From Phascolarctos cinereus (lineage: Eukaryota > Chordata > Mammalia > Diprotodontia > Phascolarctidae): 64,000 bases of DNA. Where the stretch lies: the NCBI RefSeq assembly GCF_002099425.1, contig NW_018344015.1, positions 10,905,001-10,969,000 on the forward strand. Direction: 5' to 3'. Below, one piece after another: positions 57,236 through 64,000 of this stretch. Below the pieces are notes generated by a model, which did not search any database, was not told where the DNA came from, and worked only from the letters and a program-made list of their open reading frames with translations. The position numbers were made by a program, and so were the translations under genes. Numbering within the stretch: position 1 is the stretch's first letter; each line of letters begins with the position of its first letter.

Positions 57236-58794
57236 AATGTATTTGGGCCATGGCCATTGAATAGATAAAAGGACAGATGGAAGAGATACTCTGGAAGTAG
57301 AACTTGGGCAACCTGCCCCAAGAGGGCAGAGTATTCAGGTGGAGAACATGGTTAACAATGTCTAGAGCTACAAAGCAGTTGAGGACAGTCCTACTCAAGA
57401 TGAATCCATGTTAGTTGTATGTGTACCATATATGCCATATACAACTTAACAAAATAGTGTCTGTATTCAACTAATTAAACAAAGGACCATACCTTCTTGG
57501 CTATCTAACTTTGGCCTAAATTGGGCTAAGCATCAGGGAATTCAACCTTTTTCATTGGTTCTAGTTGTGACCCTAGGTGAATATATAATGAAGAGAAGGG
57601 ACATTTCCAAAGCAAATTCAAATGTTAAAATATATTTAGTCTTACTAATGTGAATATAGATCATACATACTTGCCCATTCTGTTCGCCTCTTGCCCCTCT
57701 CCTGCTGTACTTTTGTCACCACAATGAATTGTTTTTGTTTTCCTAGCTAATGATGTTTTCATCGATTGGATGAAAAGTGAATGGGTGGGAACTTCTCAGC
57801 CTATATTACTCTAAAAAATTATAGTTAAGTGTTGTGCTAGCAAAAAAACATTTTCACCTCTCCATCCTCGCCCATCTTCTGCTGGTGAATTTGGTTAAGA
57901 TAAACTCAAACTCAATCATAATTCAAAGAAGTAAGAGCAAAAATGTTTAAACTCTTGAATCAATGAGCGCCCTCCCTATCCAGAAAAGATAGAGTTACTA
58001 GAGACAGGATGTAAGGGCTCATCTTAACCAAAAGCCTACACAGAAGTGACAGCTAAATAGGCTGTCAAGCTCAAAATTGGACAGCCAAAGAGAAGTAAAA
58101 ACAAAATCATATGTCACTGAAGACATTTCAGGAAGGAAGAAAGCAACACCCTGAGCTAGGGAATAAGTGGCCTGGCCCCATATGTCTATCCCTGAGATGA
58201 TTATCAAGTGGCTCAGCTGTGTTCACACCTCCTCACCCTGTTCTCAGCAGGGCAGTAAATATTGTCTACCTGAGCAGTCCATCACTTTCCACACCCAAGG
58301 TTTTATTTAGAAGGGTAAGGTTTTGCCCCTGGCTGGCTTGATTTTGACCCTACATAGCATATAATTAGATTCTAACAGAATAGAAGCTAATTTGTGGTTT
58401 AATACAGTAATGCTTTTAGAAAGTAATAAAATATTTTTTCCCCAAAACACTAAGCCTGCATCGACATTACTGTAAATCACACGGTTTCCAGTCTCACACG
58501 TGTTTTCTTTTCATTATTATTTAAATCATCATGGATGATACAGTATCTTTTAGATACAGGGAGTACTGCTTTGCAATTGAATTTGAACCCACATGCATTT
58601 CTCCCATTTGGAAATATAGGCTGACTTGAGCTGCCTAGGGAGAGCTTTGCACTTTAAAGTCTTAAAAGGAAGGAGGTCGCTGGTGATCATAGAAGGTAAC
58701 TTTGCTGTATCTAAATCAAACCACATTTGTGTTAGTTAAAGTAATGGGCTTTCTCTTTAGAAACATTTTTAGCTTGGTTTCTTACCAAAGAACA
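57236..58794. other. No recognised feature
   Basis: A 1.6-kb stretch without recognisable gene or repeat. Confidence 0.45.
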
Positions 58795-59020
58795 GGTACA
58801 GTGGATAAAGTTCTGGACTTGGAGTGAGGAAGATCTGGGTTAAAGGCTGCCTTGGCTCTTTTATCAGTTATGTGACAATGAGCAAGACACTTAAAATTCT
58901 CTGAGCTTCAATAGTTGAATTATTTGTAAAGTGGGCATAGTCATTTGTGGAGTAGCTAACTCCTGGGGTAGTAATGAGGGGTAAATTAGATAATGCTTTT
59001 AAAGTACTACATAAATGTCT
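58795..59020 (+). mobile_element. MIR-type SINE, full length
   Basis: 'gtacagtggataaagttctg', 'gttatgtgacaatgagcaag' and 'tttaaagtactacataaatg' from head to 3' end. Confidence 0.8.
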
Positions 59021-59029
59021 ATTATAATA

Positions 59030-59151
59030 GACTTAGAGGTGGATAGTGGATAGGAAATCAGTCAGGAAGTCCTGAGTTTGAATTCTGCCTCAGACAATTA
59101 CTAGCTTTGATCCTGACCAGTCATATTCTCAAGTTCCTCATTTGAAAATGG
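59030..59151 (+). mobile_element. MIR-type SINE, 5' half of a split copy
   Basis: 'gagtttgaattctgcctcag' to 'cctcatttgaaaatgg'. The 3' half appears to be 59758-59945; an LTR and an L2 end lie between. Confidence 0.65.
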
Positions 59152-59372
59152 TGAGGTCCAGATTCCTTAAGAACCTAGCCAAGGGCTCAGATTTTTTCAA
59201 TCTAGCCAATATCTCACAGATGTTCAGATTTCTTTAAGAGGCTGAGCAATATGGTGGATCTTTAATAAACCTTGTCTTTGGCTGAAAGAAGGCTTGGGTA
59301 GAATTGATTCAGGCAGGACCTGTGTGTTATGATTTTGGGGTCTCAGCACCCTTAAACTTCTAGACCTTAACA
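59152..59372 (+). mobile_element. Solo LTR (endogenous retrovirus fossil), same family as 12859-13074
   Basis: TG...CA-bounded, 221 bp. It shares 'taataaaccttgtctttggc' (with the AATAAA signal), 'gattttggggtc' and the 'cttaaca' type end with the LTR at 12.9 kb. No leader follows it, so it is solo. Old; clearly diverged from the other copy. Confidence 0.75.
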
Positions 59373-59454
59373 TAAGATTTTGTGTAGTTTTATTTAAAGC
59401 AAAGAGCACTACCAACATAAAAGTATAATTGGATAGAATGAGAAAGTGGAATGG

Positions 59455-59726
59455 AATAAGACTACTGATTTCCCTGGTTTCCTTTAAGCCCCAATAAAAT
59501 CCCACCTTCTCGAGGAAGTCTTCCCTAACCCCTCTTAATTCCACTGCCATCACTCTTTTAATTATTTTGTCTTTATCCTAGATATAGCTTGCTTTGTGCA
59601 TATTTCTCTCTTCCATTTAGATTGCAAGCTCCTGAGTGCAAGGACTGGCTTTCCCTCTTTTGCTGTCCTCTGAATTTAGCACAGTGCCTGGAGCATAGCA
59701 GACACTTAATAAAAGTTTCTTGATTG

Positions 59727-59735
<9 letters not shown>
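59455..59735 (+). mobile_element. L2 3' end
   Basis: 'aataaaatcccaccttctcg', 'agattgcaagctcctgagtg' and 'aatttagcacagtgcctgga' to 'ttaataaaagtttcttgatt', followed by an (AAAAC)n run to 59765. Confidence 0.8.
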
Positions 59736-59757
<22 letters not shown>

Positions 59758-59945
59758 AAAACAAAAGTGGTGATAATAATAGTACTTACCTTACAGGGTT
59801 ATAGTATAAATTAAATTATATTTAAGCTTTTAAAACTTAAAATAGCACTAAGATTTCAAGGTTACCTTGAATATGTAAAATGCTTTGTAAACCTCAAACA
59901 ACTATAGAAATGTTGGCATTGTTATTAGCACTACATTTAACTCTA
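59758..59945 (+). mobile_element. MIR-type SINE, 3' half of a split copy
   Basis: 'gataataatagtacttacct' to 'atagaaatgttggcattgtt', the usual MIR 3' half. Confidence 0.65.
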
Positions 59946-59947
59946 TC

Positions 59948-60910
59948 CATAAGTAAGCACTTACTATGTGCCAGGAATTATAATGTATTAGGTATAACAA
60001 AAAAAGGCAAAAATTAAAAAAGCCAACACATCTCTGCCCTTAAGAAGCATAAATGAAAGAGACAACGTGTAAGTCAGTAGGCCCATGCATGATAGATACA
60101 GAGTAGAAGGGACAAAAACTTAGAGAAGATGGCTAAAGTGGCTGGCGAGGTGATGAGGGATAGATTGGGAAATGACTCCTATAGCAGGTGGCCTTTGCAC
60201 TGAGTCTTTAAGGAATACAGGGAAACAGAGTCAGAGGTGAGGGAGGAGAACATTCTAGGCATGGAGAAAAACAACTGCAAGGGCAGGAAAAGAGAGAGAG
60301 TTTCATTTATGAGGAAGAGTAAGTAGACAGCTATTACTAATCACAGAGTACATATCGGGGAGTAAAGTGTGAGAAGACTAGAAAGGTATGATGTAGTCAG
60401 GTTAATGAACAACAACAAAATTTATATTTAATGCTGTATTAATTTGGATTAATGGTCCCTGCAGTGTATTGCAGAGAAAAGCAACATGTTTAACTCTGCA
60501 CTTTAGGAAAGTGTCTTTGGTAGCTATGTGGAGAATGGATTGGAGTGGGATAAGCCTTGATGCAGGGAGACTAATTAGAAAGTTATTGCAATAGTCCAGG
60601 AAAGAGGTAGTGAGGGCCTGAACTAAGATAGGGGCTATGTGAGTAGAGAGAAGAAGATATATAGGAGAGATTCTGTGACCATAGAAACAACAAAATTTAG
60701 TAATTTGGTAACTGGTTGGATAAATGGGATGTGAGATGAGGGAGAGTAAGGAGTGGGGGATGATGCCAGTGTTGCAAATCTGGGTTACTGGGAATTTGGT
60801 GCTACCATCAACATTAATAGAGGAATTGCAAAGAGGGAAAAGTTCAGGGCAGGGGAGAAAAGTAAATGAGTGGGTATATTCAATAATGAAAATGTGGTTA
60901 GTTAGTTATC
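59948..60910 (-). mobile_element. L2, ORF2 C-terminal part plus 3' UTR
   Basis: Reverse-complement L2: 'agtaagcacttactatgtgc' at the 3' side, then 'gagaacattctaggcatgga', 'ctgcactttaggaaagtgtc', 'ttgcaatagtccaggaaaga', 'gccagtgttgcaaatctggg' and 'aggaattgcaaagaggg', in the same order as the L2 at 9898-10690 but extending further into ORF2. Coding potential is lost. Confidence 0.85.
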
Positions 60911-61014
60911 TTAATGGTAGAAACCATTAAGATAAATGATATGTGGATACAACTCTTTGATATATGGAAGAAGTATGTTGATATTTAAAAAAGCAATCAA
61001 GCATTATTATTATC

Positions 61015-61155
61015 TATACTATGATATAGTAGAAAAGGCCCTGGATTTGGAATCACAAGATCTTTGTTTAAAATCTGCCACTGGTATTTATCATCTGTAA
61101 ACTCAGATAATAGCCCCTTAACCTATTTGAGCCTTGGTTTCCTCATATTCAAAAA
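61015..61155 (+). mobile_element. THER1/MIR-type SINE, 5' part of a split copy
   Basis: 'aaggccctggatttggaatc' and 'gagccttggtttcctcatat' lead into the point where an L1 is inserted. The 3' part is at 61962-62015. Confidence 0.75.
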
Positions 61156-61164
61156 GAAAGGGTT

Positions 61165-61646
61165 CAGCTATGTTATAAAAATAGAGCTATAAAACTGTGC
61201 ATACCCTTCGATCCAGCAATAGCATTGCTAGGTTTGTATCCCAAAGAGCCTTTAAAAAAGGGAAAAAGGACATATTTGCATAAAAATATTTATATCAAGT
61301 ATTGAAAACTTGAAAGGATACTCATCATTTGGTGGAATGGCTGATCAAGCTGTGGTATATGATAATGGTGGAATATTATTGTGTTATGAGAAGTGACAAG
61401 CAGGATAATTTCAGGAAAACCTGGAAAAAAGCAGTTATGTGAACTGATGTAAATTGAAGTGAGCAGAGCCAGGAGAACATTGTACACACCAACAACAATA
61501 TTGTATGATAAAGAACTGTGAATAACTTAGCTATTCTCAGCAATACAGTGATGCAAGATGATCCCAAAGGACTCATGAAGAAACATGCTATCCAGCTCCA
61601 GAAAAAGAACTGATGTCTGAATGCAAACCAAAGCACACTGGTTTCA

Positions 61647-61732
<86 letters not shown>

Positions 61733-61955
61733 CTTTTTGGTTTGTCTCTTTATAGAAAATGAATAATATGGAAATGTTTTACATGTTTTACGTGATTGTG
61801 TATGTATAATCTCTATCAGATTGTTTACCATCTTAGGGAGAAGGGAGAGAAGGGAGAGAAAGGAGGGAAGGATCGGATTTGGAACTCAAAACGTTTTTTT
61901 AAATGTTAAAAATTGTTTCTAATGTGCAATTGGGGAAAAATAAAATATTATAAAA
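61165..61955 (+). mobile_element. 5'-truncated L1 inserted in a THER1-type SINE
   Basis: ORF2 end ('ataaaactgtgcataccctt', 'gagccaggagaacattgtac') and 3' UTR to 'gcaattggggaaaaataaaa'. Similar bases at both edges ('gaaagggttcagctatg' and 'ggagggattcagtagatg') are probably a decayed target-site duplication. A CTTT tract has grown in it. Confidence 0.85.
61648..61732. repeat. (CTTT)n inside L1 3' UTR
   Basis: About 21 CTTT units at the T-rich start of the 3' UTR. The 151-codon antisense frame with a KKERKKER run is an artefact. Confidence 0.95.
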
Positions 61956-61961
61956 AGGAGG

Positions 61962-62015
61962 GATTCAGTAGATGATGCCTAAAATTGCCTTTCAGCATAA
62001 AATCCTATGATGTCA
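61962..62015 (+). mobile_element. THER1/MIR-type SINE, 3' part of a split copy
   Basis: 'gatgatgcctaaaattgcct' then 'cagcataaaatcctatgatg' is the THER1 3' end that the L1 separated from 61015-61155. Confidence 0.65.
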
Positions 62016-62334
62016 AGTAACTAATACAATGGGAAATAAATCAATCTAGCTAGCTAGCTGGCATCCATCACAGCTGACTGAATTGTTCATTTTTCCATTA
62101 GTTGAGGTGGTTCAGTGTAACTTTTTACTGATTATAGCAGGATGATTCTTTGTTTTTGATTGTTTAAATCATATGTTATAGACGTAAGCAATAAAATTAC
62201 AGGAAAAATTCAGGTGTTGAGTGATAAAAGGTTCATCAAACATGCATTCACCTCAAGATGTTATGGATTGCTTTTCAATCTGATAAAGATTCTCAGAGGA
62301 GAGACATAAATATATTTGTATTCTATAGCACAAT
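62016..62334. other. No gene; short (AGCT)n at about 62046-62060
   Basis: A palindromic CTAG/AGCT run of about 15 nt. Nothing else recognised. Confidence 0.45.
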
Positions 62335-62760
62335 TTCAATCATTCAGCAAGGATGTATAGAACTATTTGCATAGGATCACTCTAGGCACTGGGGATAAAA
62401 AAGACAAAGATTAAACATTCTCAGTCTTCATGGAGCTTACATTCTGTCAAGAAAAACAACATGTTCATGTAGAAATATAGACAAAATAAAGGCAAGTTAA
62501 TTTATTGGGGGAAGGCACTAATATATGGGGAGATATGGAAAGGCTGCATATTGAAGGTAAAGTTTGAGCTGAGCTTTTTGAAAGGAAAGGGGGATACAAG
62601 TTTGAAGTGAAAAGGGAATGAATTCTAGTTTTAGGAGATAGCCAGTAAAAAGGCATTGAGATGGAGTTGTGTGTGAGAAATAGCAAAAATGATAAGGCTT
62701 AGTTGGACCACAGAGTATTAGAAATGGAGTAATGTAAAACAAGATTGGAAAGGTACTATT
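62335..62760 (-). mobile_element. L2, ORF2 end plus 3' UTR
   Basis: Reverse-complement L2: 'ctctaggcactggggataaa', 'catggagcttacattctgtc', 'tttgagctgagctttttgaa' and 'ggagatagccagtaaaaagg', in the same order as at 9.9 and 59.9 kb. Confidence 0.8.
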
Positions 62761-64000
62761 TTTGTATAGTCCTCTAGTGCTTTCTTACACATATGGGTCT
62801 TTTTTCCCCTGACAGAATTATAAATGCCTTGAAAGTAGAAACTGTCCTCTTAGTTCTTTTATCCTGCATTTCTTTATTCTTCTAGGGTTAAGTACAATGC
62901 AAAACAAGTCTGAAATAGTTAAAACCACAACCAGAGAAATTAAGAGAAAGTAGAGAAAGTCTATACTCCTTTAGGTGAACCCTCTGCAGTGAAAATATAG
63001 GAAGACATGGAAGAACATTGTTTAGAATCAGAAGGCATGTTAGATTATAATCTATGTTATGGAGATTACAGGTTGAACTCTACATATTTTATGAGATTCA
63101 CACCACAGAATAATAGCAAATATCGTACTCAATGAAAATTCACATGCAACACATTGGACTAGTTTCTTTGGGAAATATAATAAGGAACAAATCACAGACC
63201 ATAAGTACAAATTTATGCATCTGACCTTGACCTCTCCTGATGTCCAGGTTTGCATATCTAACTATATATTGAACATACCCCAGATATTCATCAGCATCTT
63301 AAATAAGGATAAGGCCAAAATCCCAATTTCCCCTCCTCCTCCAAACAAAAAAACATACAAAAAACCTGCTCGGCTTCTAGAATATAGCTCTATTTAAGGC
63401 ACTGGCACTCTCCCAGATACCCATGCATAAATTCTTAGTGTCATTTTTGATTCCTCATTCTTCCCTCACCTTCTTCATTTTATTAGTTGCTAAATTCAGT
63501 AATTTCTAATTTCACCAGTCTCTCACATATTATTTCTTTCCATACCAATTGCTATGATCTGACTCAAAACCATTTTACTACTCATTGTACTATTTATTAT
63601 ACACCATTCTAACAGATTTCCCTATCCAGTCCATCTCTCTTACCTTTGCCATAATAAGTAGCTTTATGTACAAAATTGATGAGAATGGCTATTTAACAGA
63701 TAATGTCATGGAGTCTGGGACATATATGAAAAATAGATAAGTTGGGACAAAAATTATACAGGAGGAGAAAAGTAGCCTGGATTGTCATAAGGAAACTAAA
63801 AGAGTCCTTTAATGACCCTAAACTCTTTCTAGAAACAAAAATGCAATTTTCTAATCCATCTCTCAGTGTTGTCATCTAGGTTTTAAACATGGAACACAAT
63901 GGTCTTCAATGGCAAATCACACAGAGAAGAGGTACACAGTAGGTATACATTCTATAAAATATAGCCAATGAGAAATGTCATCAGCAAAATATATGATAGC
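62761..64000. other. No gene; possible L2 3'-end trace at 62810-62900
   Basis: 'ataaatgccttgaaagtaga' and 'gttaagtacaatgca' hint at a plus-strand L2 end. The remainder to the window edge shows nothing I can name. Confidence 0.4.

Noticed and set aside
56928-57398. 156-codon minus-strand open frame with cysteine- and valine-rich repeats
   Set aside because: It is mostly translated CA/TA/GA microsatellite.
61376-61831. 151-codon minus-strand open frame
   Set aside because: It is antisense to an L1 3' end and passes through a CTTT tract (KKERKKER run).

Overview
The window looks like non-coding nuclear DNA of a marsupial. The evidence is repeat content: tRNA-headed CORE-SINEs of the MAR1 type with an RTE/BovB-like 3' end, short poly(A)-tailed SINEs of the WSINE1 type, abundant L2 and MIR/THER1 copies, and L1 and ORF2-less half-L1 (HAL1-like) elements with marsupial-style ends. 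Poly(A)-tailed SINEs of WSINE1 type, with no SINE carrying the tail typical of the opossum SINE1, favour an Australian (australidelphian) species over Monodelphis. That assignment rests on my memory of the families, not on a search.

I found no convincing host protein-coding gene, exon, tRNA, rRNA or snRNA gene. Every open frame above about 100 codons lies in a LINE, is antisense to one, or is translated microsatellite. The window therefore reads as intergenic DNA or deep intron.

Layout: 0-4.4 kb is mostly unrecognised AT-rich DNA. 4.4-7.0 kb holds two old L1 pieces, a MAR1 SINE, a GAAA tract and a fold-back SINE. 7.2-9.5 kb is bracketed by two near-identical inverted 100-nt sequences. 9.9-13.8 kb holds an L2 with a readable piece of ORF2, an old L1/HAL1-like element and an endogenous-retrovirus LTR with leader. 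14-20 kb is unrecognised sequence with scattered MIR/THER1, L2 and MAR1. 20.0-22.7 kb is a 5'-complete but internally deleted L1 with a 17-nt target-site duplication. 23.1-26.7 kb is a complete half-L1 carrying a solo LTR. 27-40 kb is again sparse, with an L1 3' end at 32.3-33.1 kb and a 320-bp polypyrimidine tract at 36.9 kb. 40.75-43.71 kb is a second complete half-L1 on the minus strand, with an 18-nt target-site duplication. 44-50 kb holds SINEs, L2 and short L1 ends. 50.9-54.7 kb holds a long L1 ORF2 remnant next to a 5'-truncated half-L1. 55-64 kb is L2, MIR/THER1, a second LTR of the 12.9-kb family, and a last L1 3' end.

Nothing here works together as a gene system. The most informative objects are a half-L1 family with three copies, a doubled 3'-UTR module and two near-equal full lengths; the internally deleted L1; the unexplained inverted pair at 7.25/9.37 kb; and several nested insertions that give relative ages.
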